DNA of 64,000 nt, taken from NCBI RefSeq assembly GCF_001949145.1, contig NW_019091461.1:186001-250000 (forward strand). The letters are read 5' to 3'. Below the pieces are notes generated by a model. It was not told the origin of the DNA. It saw only the letters and a list, made by a program, of their open reading frames with translations, and did no database searches. Of this stretch, positions 48,801-62,300 are shown piece after piece (the stretch's first letter is position 1; every line of letters begins with the position of its first letter). The position numbers were made by a program, and so were the translations under genes. This DNA is from Acanthaster planci (Eukaryota; Echinodermata; Asteroidea; Valvatida; Acanthasteridae).

Positions 48801-51800
48801 TTCCTGGTTGAGAAAAGTTTACTTTCCTGAGTTTGGTTGTTAGGAAGGATGGTTACCGGTTGAGCTCAGCATGTCAGTTACAATCACTCAAGCCCCATGA
48901 ATGCTGCACTAAAATACTGATAAGAGTTCACTCCTCAGGTTTCATGTAGGATCGGTGCAGCCCATTGAACAAAGGAGATTGCTCCTTTCTGCTTCCTTTT
49001 CACAAATGCTCTCAAAGCAACAACAAAAGATGCAAACTTGTTTCAAAAGCCCTCGGTAAATTGAGCTGATCTGTGTTCCTGGTAATGAGACAATCACAGC
49101 TCTGTACTGTGCTCAAAATGATATCCCTGCAAACTTTGTTTGGTTTGTTGCGTGGGGATTTTATTTTCTGTTATTACACAGTGCTACTGTACTGTGGGCT
49201 TCCATTTTCGTTTGGTTAGGTAAAATTATCCACAAACAAAACAGTCATCAGTCAACATTTTCTAGGAATGAACTTTGAGTGTTGAGAGGGCTCTGCAGGG
49301 TATTCAACTTTGAAACAGTCCACTTGTTGATGGCAAAGCTATCAGGCACATAGCAGAAAACATCTTATGAGAGGAATTTGAATGTTGGCACAAGGAAGTT
49401 TGCCCTTGGAAAACCATCCTTAAATTTTCAGGGTTTCATTATTCAATTGAAGTATCACAATGAACGGTAGGCGTTTGATTTTTGTTAAAGCTGTTTGCAG
49501 TTTGTGGTTTGTCCCCCAACCTTGTATTCCACTGAATTTTAAGGTTTGAAAAGCATTTGTGAGTAACCGTACATTTGCTGTCAAACAATCACCCATAGAC
49601 AGTACATGGATAAGTTAATTGTTCAGGAAACACTGTCATAAGCGATCCCGGTGGGTCTACTGGGTGGAGACCTTGTGTAATTAATCACTGGGCCTTGGAT
49701 GGCAGCAGCAAAAAATCCAGTAATTATTTGTTGATTGTAACTGGTGAATGATTGTTGGGAATTGCTAAGGGGATCAACACTTTGGTGTTTGTGACCTTTA
49801 GCTGAAAGGCCATCAATGCTTGGAATGCTAGCTCTTTCATAAGAGCAGGGCCAGTTTGGACCCTTTGCAGGAGCCCTGCCCGATTGCTGGGTTCAGAAAC
49901 CACCGGCAAAATCCTCCAGTGTTGTTCTATTTTGGGAAGATGGCACCCTGTTTGCTCTTGTGGAGTTTGTGGTTCGTCTCTCTTCACGCAAACTTCATTA
50001 TTTTCAAACACAGCCTCTCTCCCCCCAACGGGTTTTGAGGGACACCTCACAAAATAGATCGCTCTGCTATGTAGCCTTGCCTTGTGGTTTACATTGTGGC
50101 TGAATGACATGTTGATTTTGGAAAAGTGTGAGGTTCTTTCTAGTAGTGTGTCTGGAAATAAGGGTAATCTATTTTGTGTTTTTAGTGAATACCTCTGGGT
50201 TCTTTGGGGCAGAATCTGCCTGAAAGTAGACCTATTCTAAAATAGGCATGGTTTTACAATTTCACAGGAGGAAAAAAGCAAAAGAATGATGCCTCATTAC
50301 TGCAGGAAAAAAGACTTGTCTGTGGATTGTTAAGTCTTCATTGCTTGTCTGTTGCTTTATATAGATGGTCTTAGGATTGTGATCAGTGTCTATTATGTGG
50401 TAGCATGTTGGTTGCATCCCAGAAGCCAAAAATAGAAGTACTGCCTAATGAGGCACCACAGTGCTTTTCTATATTTGTAAAATCCTTGGTTGGCCGCCAA
50501 CACCCCGCAAAAATCTGATGGTCGTTTTTGTCCTTGGAGGAGCATCATTTGGTGCCGCAGCAGGCAAGATAATGTTTTCTCGGATTATAAGACAGTCTTT
50601 TTTATTGTTCTTTTCTGTTTTTGTTTTAAATTTGGTGTAAACATGAAAATAACAATATCTGTACTGGTGGTCCTTACATTTCTGTGTACAGTCTCTGAAT
50701 CTTAAGGACCAATTAGATGATGTTGACTGTTTCAACTCCCGGAAAGGAAGGAATGTTTTCGTAGCTTCTGTTTTCAGCTGCTGCAATGGGAAGTTGTCAA
50801 TTTCATAAGCCGATGGGATATTGATCATCTTGTCTTTCAGAGGTGTGGGGAGGGGTATTTTGGGGCCTGAGATAAATATTGTGGGGCACAGACAGAAAAC
50901 TCAGTGGTGATCTTGCAGTTTCTCAAAACTAGACCAAAGACCACTGGCTCATCAAGTTCTATACTCACCCTTGAAAATAAACATGCACGACCTCCTTTCT
51001 TGGTTTCAATTAAAATAATTTAGTTTTTCCCATGTACGGTTTTGCATACATTCCCTGTCCACACACAGCAGAAAGCCACACATGCACAACAAATCTTATA
51101 AATGTACTTGTTAGTTTTACATCTGGATATTTTGCAACTCTCAATATGTCAAGCAATGGATTTTCCAGAAACACCAGCAGAAGTTTTCGATGATCCCTAA
51201 GATGAAATCCACTTGAACTGCCTTCAGTATGCCCAATGCAGTGCACTTTCCCCTCTTGTGTTTACTTTTCATAGCTGGAGAGAGATGTACTTCGCCTGTT
51301 ATTTACTCAACTGGAGTACTATATTCTCCTTTTGGCCTCTACCTGTATGTTTTTTTCATCAGTGCCCAAGGACCGATTTTCAAGAGTTGTGCCCAGGCAT
51401 GCAGGAATAGGCATACAGAAATCTAATTAGGTAGCTGTTTAGGCACTCATTCATCCTATGGGTTGTATCCCAGAACCAGTTCCTTGCCTCGTATGATTAG
51501 ATCAAACATTGGCTGTACGTGATTGTCAAAAAGATCTAGTGCCAGGTTAGGGAGACAGATAAAAATGTCTGTACAAATTTAAAACTTTTGAAATGCTCCT
51601 TAGCAATTTTTGTGTAATCTGATTGTCGGCATTATTTTCGTTGCTTTGGATTGACTATATTTTAGGCAATGCATCAACCCTCCATTCACTAAAAAAGAAA
51701 CACATAATGCCATGCATTAAAGGCATAGACCATGTCGACCTTCCATATGGATTCGGTAAGGTGGTTTGTTATCAACTATCTTGAAGGGTTGCTTTTAGGC

Positions 51801-52664
51801 CTACATTTGTGGAGTTCCTTGCTTATTGGGGCCCATTTGCATGGCTGTGCTTGCTACAGAATGACACACTCAGTATACAGAGCTGTAAGCACTATCACAA
51901 AAGTCTTGCAAACCAAGTTAAAACAGAATCCATGGAACATACTTCAGTTGAGCATGATTCAAGTTTCCGCGATGATCTGTACAATTCGCTGATTGCTATT
52001 GCGAAATTTTACTGGTATGGTTAGCAAGATATTTTCCTACCTCCATGTTGTGAGTGCAGTCCACTCATCAACAAATTGCTTGTTGGAGGCTTGCCAGATT
52101 GATTTTGGCTGTAACCTGGGACCCTGTTTGTCAACACTTATCCTGTATAGTGGTCAGGTGTGGGAGTAAGTGATTGGATGGATCATGGGTGAAGGAAGGA
52201 TGGGAAGGAAATTTGGAATTTGCTAAGCATGTGCCTCAGGCTGTGTGCCCTGTCATTTGAGTGTCAAAGGTTTGCAGCTAGTAGTACAACTCTTCATTTT
52301 GTATCTTGTCTTTCCATCAAACTGGGCATGACATAGTAAATTTTTTTTCTCAAAAGATATACAAGAGTTTAAGAAAATTCCATAAAATATGATATTGTTC
52401 TGCCCTTTAATACTTGAAAAATGTTTACATATTTATCCACAGTAACAGGGGTCTTCTATTCACAGAAGAGAATTTGTTACACTTTCGAACTAAATGTTCT
52501 AACTTAATGCAATTAATAGTTCTGGAAAATGACTTACCAAATTCGGCTTGACAGAAGTGTTGTTGTGGATGTCTGTGAGCACATTGACATCCTAATACAA
52601 TCTGTGACGTTTGAAGGTATGCCATGAAGACAACAAGAAGCAAACTTAGCAATGAGCAATCCAT
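45886..52664 (-). CDS. timp: TIMP-like secreted protein, gene A (4 exons, 277 aa)
   Basis: Minus-strand exons: 52538-52664, 47924-48265, 46721-46845 and 45886-46125; CDS 834 nt, phases 1,1,0. The start at 52664 gives a 25-residue signal peptide ending V-L-G, then C26-Q-C28 and HPQQHFC38. An in-frame ATG 30 codons upstream would bury the signal peptide and was rejected. Strand A is VIRAKIL, the closest match here to vertebrate VIRAK. A ~56-residue Pro-rich insert follows, then RLRYTVQVEKVYKG and the C70-like SGMCGVTM. Exon 3 has HLCDW and CDEC. The last exon lacks the two cysteines corresponding to vertebrate C132-C137 but keeps the five-cysteine distal signature. It ends in a strongly basic tail (RPRGRRAKSKR), suggesting binding to matrix polyanions. 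Exon 2 is markedly GC-richer than the rest of the window. It has 12 mature cysteines, but a different set from vertebrates. Confidence 0.94.
52538..52664 (-). other. timp: Gene A exon 1: signal peptide and Cys1 block
   Basis: Forty-two codons plus one base, ending at a GTAAGT donor in phase 1. Encodes C-Q-C-A-H-R-HPQQHFC after a hydrophobic leader. Intron 1 is about 4.3 kb. Confidence 0.94.
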
Positions 52665-52879
52665 CTTGACCGAAAAATGAAGAGGCTCGTCAGGAAAATC
52701 AATTGGCTTGAGGTTCAAGTCAAAAACCGCTAGCTCATGTACCTGCTCATTCACTTGATGCAGTTAGGACATGGGCAGCGTGTTTAGAGTATCACAACTT
52801 GCCACAGTATTTCTCTGGCTGGGTGTAAACACGTGCAGTTCCTGCTGACGAACTGAAGTCAACCTGCCATGCCCCCCTG

Positions 52880-52886
52880 TATTTAT
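52880..52886 (-). promoter_or_regulatory. Weak TATA-like motif upstream of gene A
   Basis: The minus strand reads GGATAAATACAGGG, 216 bases before the gene A start codon. It is weaker than the motifs of D and E and rests mainly on the similar position. Confidence 0.3.
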
Positions 52887-55849
52887 CCTTGCAAGATTCA
52901 CTGGCTGTTCCATCTAGTGTGAGTGACCCCCTCCGTGTGAATCACTCCAGTAGTGAACTATATCATGCATATGGCCTAGCCTGCGGTTGCTGAAGCAATT
53001 GAACTGCCAACAACAATGCGGTCGTGGGGGCTTAATAGACAAGGTAGGGACCAGGTAAGGATGATGGGAGGTGATTCTCTAGGGCTTGCCCTGGAATGAA
53101 TGACTGACACTGCACATGTGGCTGGGAAATCTGGACCAATCAAATTCAGAGCAGCCTAGCATGGACTCTTTTTCATTGCAGTGATTTTGTTGTTCACTTA
53201 ATGCTTACCGGGTTCTCAGCCCTCATGGAAATATAGTATTCTTTTGGATGTAGTAAATGGCACCCAAGGACTTTCAGGTTTAGTGCTGCCTTAATCACTT
53301 TTGCAAGGATTCCTGTTTGGTTGTTTGACATTGGTTTGGTGGTTATTATCTGTCATCAATGTGAAAAGAATCCAATGCTCAGGGGGGGTTCCTAAATTGT
53401 AATGAATAATGCAGGTTACTTGAAATTGCATCCAGAACGTGGACCTGCACGTGATTTTTCAAGGCAGCTGGTAACTGCAAATGAAAATATCAATGATCAG
53501 ATTTTCTTCCCAGGAGAGAATGTTGAAACTTTTTATACCGATCAGAACTAAGTAAATATGTAAATGTGACCTAATAAGGCACAATTTTAACCCAGTAATG
53601 TATTTGTTCATATTTAGTGTCTAGAGATACATGTAGTTAAAAATCACTTTGGAGTTGACATGGTTGAGTCATCCCTCTCTTAACCTCCTGGGCTGTTGGG
53701 GACTGAATCCTATCTTGAACATTACAAACTCAATCAGTGAGGTTTCCACTTAAAACCGGATGACTAAGTCTAGAGTTGATAAGTTGGAAACTGATACCCC
53801 ACTTCAAATTTTCAAGAATTTACTCTTTCAAATTATGCCCTTCTGTAGAGTGTAAAACCTTTGCATGGTGTCAGCTTACCAAGTTACATCAGTCACCAGA
53901 AAACAGCTCCCATCTCAGTCCGGGGAAAACCTGACGAAATACTTCCTGTACATAAACATTGCCAGAAAGCTCTGAATTTTTCTGTGGTGGAATAATGTCT
54001 GGAGTATTTAACCCCAACATGTGTTGAAGTTCAGGAATGCTTGTTCAAAGTCCAAGCGTGACGTACTTGCACCTCATTGTGTTTTGGGAGTACAGTCTGC
54101 ATTCCTTTGTTCTTTTGGAGCCACTGGCTCCTTAGTTCGTGTGTTTCATTGCTGTGAGACACATATTTTTTCTGACTATTTGAACAAATTCTAGTGTTTA
54201 TTGGGACTTTGACCCAATTCAAATGACATATCCATCCCATGTCTGTTAAGGATAGCAATCCAGGTTTCTTTTCTTGCCCCTAATCTGCAGCTCAACAAAC
54301 CCAGAACTGTGGTTTATAACACTGCCCAAAGTTTCAGAATAATTTGTGGAAAAAAATGTTGTTTATATATGAAGGAAATGAATTTAACCTTTGATATTGT
54401 AACTTTCTCTGATGAGGAAGTATAGGATTCTTCTGGGAGGGTGTTAGTAATTTCAATCACATTTTCCCTACCCATAATAATTATGATTGACACCCTGATG
54501 TGACTCACAGATTGCCAGTTTCCTAGTATGCCGTGAGATTTTAGGTCTTAATTTCCTTTGCTTCGATGGATGTCCTTGAGAGATCTGTAGAAAAATCCCC
54601 TCTTTTGATTTCAGGGAAATATCTTTATTTGGAAATATCAGAAGAAACTGGGGATTTCCCTAACATTTCTTGCATTCACTGCCTCCTAGTTCCCTTCCTC
54701 AAACTCAGCCTTTTCTCAGTAGTTTAGATTCCAGAGATATCACATCTTTCTGTGTGAGTCATAAATTTGTGCAGTAACACAGATGTGCATTGACATTATG
54801 CAGGTCCATTAATGTTTAACTCACTAGCACCCCACCCCAAAAATTCTTAGCAATTTTTCGTGAAGCTGGGTTACTTGATAAGCTTTGCTGTATGCCAGTA
54901 GTGAAAGTAAGTGTTGAATCCACAGGAAATCGCCTGACATTTTTTGCGTTCAATCTGCTCAGGAGAAATTCCAAATATGCCAAAAATGGTAAAACTTTCC
55001 CAAACAGCATTCTCCTTTTTTTCTGCAAAGCTGCTTTATAGTCCCTAGATCCTTCAAGTGAAGAATAGACTACCAGTGTTTATACCAGTCGAGTGAACAG
55101 AGCGCATCAAGACAGACTCCGGCACAAGGGTAGCATGCATAGTGATCCATCCCAACAATGGTACAATGGAGAGCTTACAGGTACAAGCTTCAAACACTAG
55201 CTGTCCAGGTGAAAAAGTATGAGAGGCTAACAATTCCCCCCAACAAAAGTGGGAATTCGGAGTATGTGGAGCATTCAACTATTTTGTAAGGCAAGGATGG
55301 GCATTCATACTGCAAGGTGAACTGAAGATGGCACCATCCCATGTTTTCAATCAACAGTCATTCCTGCCATGTGATATGTCTAGGAGTCTGTGGAGTTTAG
55401 AGGGTCTGGTAAATTTATGGTCCTGACCCTAAAATTTTGATGACCCCCCTCCCTAAACACACCTTACTTGTTGGAATGAGCTTTGGAACCTTTGGCTCAC
55501 AGATACAAAAGCCACACATAGTCCTAAATCATTTTTATGGATGGAAAATGATATCCATTTCCCTCCGTTGAGTTCCAGCTGTTTTATTGCAGAGATGTGT
55601 AAGTATGTTTGGTTTTGAGGCACATTCAAATGTTGATAAGTTGGGGTCTGAAATCCAACCTTTTTAAGGTTTCCTGAGAACAGTTGGTCATCCTACTTAT
55701 GTAAATCATTCACATTTATCATCTGAAATTTCTCTGGAATCATGGAATCAGAACAGTATGCACATGTAAAGAAAGAACACCTGTTGAGTATCAATCTTTA
55801 AGTGTCTTGTCTTGTGGGAAAAATATTAAAACTCGGCAAGCTATGTTTG

Positions 55850-56345
55850 TAAATCCGATGCCTCATAAGTCCCAAAAAAGCATTTAAAAAAGTCTGTAAG
55901 TCTGACGCCTCACAGGTCCGATCTATCATAAGTCCGACAAATGCATTTAAAAGTTCCAATAGTTTTTTGGCCCATGATGTAGATCCAATGCCGCAAACGA
56001 TCTGACACCTCGAAAGTCCAATGTTTGATTTGACACTCGTTACGAGCGTATGAGGACAGTACTAGAAACAAGACTGGTTCCCAGTGTCAAGTATGGTGCA
56101 CTATTTATGACACACAGTGTCGCATCGTGTGAGCCCACTCTCCTCCATGTTTTACAGTCAATTGCACTGACGCCTCTTATTAAGTCCAACACCTCGTTGG
56201 TCCGACGTCGGATTTATGAGGCATCGGAACGATGAGCCTGAAAAAAAAATTGCCCATAAATCTGATGCCTCTTTATTCCGACGCCTCGTAAGTCCGAAAA
56301 TTTGAAGTTTTGAGGCGTCGGGCCTGTGAGGCATCAGACTTACAA
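55850..56345. repeat. GACGCCTC/AGTCCGA repeat block
   Basis: Variants of CTGACGCCTC followed a few bases later by AAGTCCGA recur at least six times, with inverted versions (GAGGCATC, GAGGCGTCGG) toward the right end. Between the clusters is a unique-looking ~130-bp core near 56030-56160. The layout resembles a foldback or Helitron-like dispersed element, but I cannot classify it. Confidence 0.7.
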
Positions 56346-59300
56346 TACGCACCCCTGAAGTCATTGAATACTGTACACTGAGTCACTCGAGATTCAGGGC
56401 TAATTCTCCATAAAAAGAATAAAAATGCCTCTTATTCAAGGAATCAAAAACGGGCACAGTTAAAACTAGATGATGACAAACATTTACTTTTTAGTAGGAA
56501 CCCGTGGTTGGTTATAGTATGACTTAGTGAAGTTTTGACTTAGTAACATTACACTTTGGTGAAGAATTGGAAACTCTTGGTCATTATTTGTGCTTTCATG
56601 GCAGGGTGCACAGATTCTGTTGTGTTTTTGCAGAGTGAGTTCAGGCAGTCATTGACAGTTATTATGCAAAAGATGGCACCTGCCTGAAATGAAGCTCAGC
56701 CATCTTTGCTCAGCACCACACCAGAAATCCTTCAGGATCCACTGAAAATACACATGCAGTCAGGTCATAGTGAAAGCTGGGATTTAATGAAAATCTGATT
56801 AGAGAAAATTAAGTCCTCTTGGAATGCAACAACCCATCAGAGATTTCTCGGCATGCCACTATGACAACAACAACAAGGGGAAACAGGTGAAGTATTCAGA
56901 GTGAGAGTATAATGGTCTGGCAGCTTCTGGCACCTTGACAATAGTCATAGGGATATACTCTTAAGAGTTTCGATCAAAGCAAGGCATGCCTTCCACTTAC
57001 ACAAGAGTCAGTCTGGAATGCCAGAGACATGCGATCTCTTTTGTGCCAGTTGGGAGGGTAGCTGGGATGAATGAGATGAAGGGGCAGACACAGACTATCA
57101 AGGATCTGGGACCAGCATGCACTCTATCTCCTTTGATTTTCAGAGTATGCCTTCCCTTGTACTGGTCTCTTGTAGACTTAAGACAATCTGGAGCTCTAGG
57201 TAAGACGAAGACAGAGTATGCATTATTTAGTGGAGCCATGTGCCGAAAGTCATTTTTATCCTGTCTGGCAGAATGTTTCCTCAATGGCTTGCATTTCATC
57301 TGCCTGCCCTCAGTGCCATGTTGTTTTGATTGCAGACATCCCTTGGATGCAAGCCTGTTGCTCTGGCAGACTCTGTATTTTGATTGCATTGTCCTATACA
57401 CTCATTACCCTTCGCGTCATTTGCTGTAAGTTTTCTTTCTCATCTGAAAGAAGGCATTATCGTGACAGGCCAAAGTAATGGACAACTTTGAAAATCGACC
57501 ATTTTCATATGTTTTTGTGTTTGTCAAATATTTGTATGCATATTGTAATGGCCAACGTTTATTTTCCCATAAAGTACATTGCACCCATTTAGCTATTACC
57601 CAAACATTTGCGTCCAAGAGAAACATTTTACTTGTGAAAGAGTCAGTTTGATCAATAAATTTCCCATACTTTTCCTGGACCCCTCTGCATGTCTGGTGAG
57701 AGACATTCCTGAGGCACCTTGGATGGTGACCTCTCCTTTCTTACTATTGAATAAAGTTGCTAATTAGCGGACTGCATGAGCCAGCTTCATTTAGACCTGC
57801 TTTCACACACAGTAGCATGTCGTTGATCAGACATCACCCAGTGTTTGCTGAAGAGGTTCCTCAATCATCTGCTTACTCCCTGGGCCTTTTTTTTTTCTCC
57901 CTGATGAAATAGTGAAGATAGTGCTAAGGATCAAAATTATTTACCCAACACCATCGTTGAATGAGAAGGACAAGCAAATGGGTCCGTGAGTGCTTCTGTG
58001 GACTGTTTCCTATTCACATGGACCCCCAGTGTTATTTGCATGTACCCGGCAAAAGTGGGAGTGAGGTGTAAAAAAGTATGCCGAAATAATAACCAAGTGG
58101 TTGGATTTGATGGGGGATGCCTGTTGGGTTGGGATTAGTGCGGCTTGGTTGATTGGCATGATGTGTGGACGGAAGCTTATGTGGGTGGAACACCATCAGA
58201 AGCATCAATAGTTGGAGAATCATTCATTCCCTGGTGGTATTTACAGTTTGTCGGTGTCGCCAGGACATGACGTATAGGATAGTTTTGGTGCACCACGAAG
58301 TAACATACCGTCCTCAGGCTTTGTACATGTACACATGATAACCTTGTGGTGCAGCAACTATCCACAATATGTCAGTTCATGGTGTTACCAATGAGTTGAA
58401 TGGAAGGGGAAATGAACGGAAGCTCAATCCAAGATTTCACTCTCTCAGGCTTGGTTTTCTACTTTTACTGATTTTTTTTTAAATTAATGATTTCATTTAA
58501 CTGCTGAAAGTTTCTACATTTTTACCCATCTAAACATTCCTGAAACTGAGACCTTCATAGACTTGTTTTTCTCGGGGGAAATGTATTTAGTCCATCTTTT
58601 TTTAAGTTAGACGTTATGTCTTTTACTTGCTCAAAGAAGAGGTTTCCACTCATGTCACTACACACTTCTTTGTCAAACAAATACCAAGGCATTTAAACTT
58701 TGCAGGAATACCTGAGAATGATAGGGATTGGGAAGGTTGTAAAAACAAAATAGCTTTCCATCCCACCCACCAACTTAACTGTCCTTACCACCCTAAAACA
58801 GCATTCCCCTCCCAAAAAAGGAAGAACAAACAGTGCACTTCAGACCTCCAAACTTGATGATTAAACAGCAGGTGGCTGTAAATCGTACACATTATACGTG
58901 ACTAGACATTAAAGCCATGCTGACCACAGTGACGTCAAATGAAACCAAGCGTAGACGTCCGGGATTCACTTCTTGTCTGATATTCCCAATGGGTTTTGTG
59001 CTTTGCGGTTAGCCTGGAGGTGCCGACCACAGGTCCCGACTGTATGACGATACAAAGCCAAACTTGGCAGCTCCTCCAGATCTGCCAGTACCCTCCAAAG
59101 CCATGCATTTCAAGCCTGGGGGCTTGGCGGCCACAATTTAACCTTCCGTTCTTTACTCATGCACTGTAGACAGCCTTCCATTCCCTAAAAATGCTCTTAA
59201 GCAAACATTTCCTTGAAGATTAATTATTGTCTTCTGAGTACTGGATGGGAAATAGTTTGCTGGGGGATTCATTTAAATTTTCAGAAAAGAGTAATTCATG

Positions 59301-62300
59301 TAGTTTTAAAGAAGTGGTCAACATTACTTTTGTAATTTGTAAACTTCCAGGCATATGAACAAAAAAATATAATTTACGATAACGTTTAAAAACAAAGTCA
59401 CGTTTTGAATTTTCTTGGAACATTCCTTACTTGTGTGTGAAACGTTCTTGCTGAATTCACACTTTCAACTCCTTCATAAACTATTCCTTCAAAATTCTCT
59501 GCAGAGGGTATATTGGTCTGTTGTTGTTTATGATTTATTTCATCAAGCTGTGTAAGAATACACTTATTTCTGACTGAGACCCTTGACTCGCAATCAATAG
59601 AATTATTATAGCCGTGAACAAATATTTTATTTTCAAAATTCTCTCCAACAACTCAGTGGACCAGTTCTTCCTCTTTCACACTGGCAACCTTCCACTGCAA
59701 CTCACTCTAAGAGCTGCATGGCCTTTTGTAATTCCCTTTGAAATTTGGGGAAACCTTCCAAATTGCATGGACTTGATTGATGAGAAAATCTACTTTCAGA
59801 TTTGCTCCTATTTGTAATTGCCACCATGACCTCCTTATGGTTCTCTGGTGAAAATCTTTAAATTTGTGCCGGCATTTTAGCGATCGCAGTCATGATAAAG
59901 CGGTGTCTTGGCTTTTGGTCTCTATTTACTAGAAGTGGTGTGGATTGTCAGAAGCTGACCTGATAATGGCAAAAGTCCCCCCAAATAATGCACCCTCATC
60001 AATTCCAAATTCCAGCACTTGTCCCAAGGTGACCCCAGAGGCCCTCTATAATTCTCTTTGGATTATTGCATGCAATCCCCCTTTGAAATTATTTATCCAC
60101 CATACCTAGGCTAAAGGGCTTTTACTTCAGCACCTAGATTTTGAAATTTTGGGATCCCTCTGGACCGTTGGTCAATGAAAACAAATCCCACCTGAGCTGA
60201 TTATGCTGGGACCAGCAATTAAGCTCAACTTTTTAATGAGTATTGACAAAGTAAGTCTTGGGAATTCCCAGACTGGGTGAAGTAGCTTGCTAGCTGTTGG
60301 ATGATTATGCAGTGTACTTTTCAGGAAGTTTGCTCAACGAGATAAGTGTGATGAAGGAATTGTGCAGAAAAAAAAAGAGAGTTTGAAAAGGAGGTTAGAA
60401 AGGTTGAAAAAAAAGTTGTGTAATTGCTTGTTACAGGCCAGGATGCTTCATTAGTGAAGTCTGTAATAGAGAAGCATGGTTCTTGCAGATCATAGCGACA
60501 ATGCTAAGTGTTTATTTCCTCCGTTGATAAAGAGATATTCAATCAATTCTTGTGAAAAACCAGGTGATGGTCAGTATGCCCTAAACACACCTTTAGTGCT
60601 CATACACATGTACTTAGTAAAAATGAGTCAAACTAAACCTTCTTGAAGCATCGTCCAGTGGCAGATCCAGCATTTACATAAAGGGGGTGTCTGAACTGCA
60701 GTTGAACCAGAATATAAGAATGAGACGTATATATATATAGTGTAAGTTTTGTCTTCATTGATAATAAAAGACAAGAGAAAATAAAAGGGAAAGGTTTATT
60801 GTTTGATTTGGTCATTTTATTTAGTATTTTTCTATGAAAATATTTTTCATTGAAATCCTTTACAAAGAATTTAGGTTGACTAGTTTTCCCCCAAGTATTT
60901 TCAGTGTTTTTAATCCATGGTTTCAACACATTGACAGTCCATGACTTTCTCAGAACTGAAGCTTTGCACAGCCATGCTGGTACTGTATTTCATAGGCTTA
61001 CAATGATCACCTCCTTCCATTGTAGATTAACCCCTGCTAGCTTTGACCCCCAGTGACACGGGAATGACCTCATAATATGTGATCATCTATATCGAGTAAT
61101 AATGACCCAATGAGAACACAAGTTGAGCATGATCTATCACGTTTTCCACCCAGCAGGCAACAAATTCAATTCTTTCAGTTCCAAGAATGGTCTCTTTTTT
61201 TCTGCTGAAGCTGTAACCCTTGGTGTGAATTTTTTGAACAACTCACTCCAGTCTTTCTTATTTTCTAACTAAATTTAGAAAATCCACATTTCCCATACGT
61301 GGTTGTTAAACAACTGAACGCACTCCATTGTTAACCATCACTTTGAGTTGATTTTTCTCTGAAGCCTTTTTTGCTTTATGCTCTTAAAATCAGCTTGTTG
61401 AACCATTCACGGTTCTTTCTTTAGCCTGTAAAAATCACTTCCTTGTGCAAATACAATACTTTTACACTCACTCAACTTGTTTTCATGGCAAAAAGTGGGT
61501 TCATCGACCAAACAATGATGTTTTTCGGCGGCCGCACTTTTGTTAGCCCCTCATTGTGTTGGTCTTGCCTCTGGAGTTACAAGCCTTTAAGCCGTGTTAA
61601 TGCTGTTGATGCTGAAAACACCTGGCCATACTGATAGAATGGAACAAGGTGCTTAATTCAAACTGACAAGGCAGAATACAAACTCAAGAAATACTCCTCT
61701 CTCTGATTGAAACCAAGTTATAATTATAAAATGTTCACCAAGGAGCGTGTCAAATCTATCTATCCATTATTTTACCAGACATAACTGCTCTTCCGTAAAG
61801 TTATCAAATATGTGTAGTTAGGCCCTATATTCTGAAGGCCAAACTCAGGAGATCAATTCAGCTAAGTGAAATTGTTGTTCTGTTTTGATATACACATGCC
61901 ATTTTAATGTTTTAATATCAGTTTTATATGAAAGTATGCTGTGTTTAATTTTAGGAATTTTGTTGGACTTGATGCCATTTAATAAGTTACTGTCACATCC
62001 AGTTAAGAGAAACAAATGAACCATTTATCTGTCTATGAGGCTCAGTTCAATTTGGAACTGAGTAGAACAATGTAAAGGCTCTGGGTCTTTCAAAGATGTA
62101 ATCCAAAATAAGAAACATTGAAGGTTGTAAGCTATTTTAATCTTGGCTCATCCTGTTATTGCCGTGTTCCCAAAGTTTGGTCTAAATTTCATCCCATAGA
62201 CACAGCAACAAAAAAGTAGCATGGTATTCTTGTGACAAAGATGGAGTTCAAAAAATATCATCTAACAGGTCTTTCAGTCTTTTAGGTTGAAGACCAAAAA

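Noticed and set aside
52665-52754. Upstream in-frame ATG for gene A
   Set aside because: It would add 30 polar residues before the hydrophobic leader and spoil a normal signal peptide.
56986-57429. 147-codon plus-strand frame
   Set aside because: A 134-codon antisense frame overlaps it and neither has recognisable domains; likely chance lack of stops.
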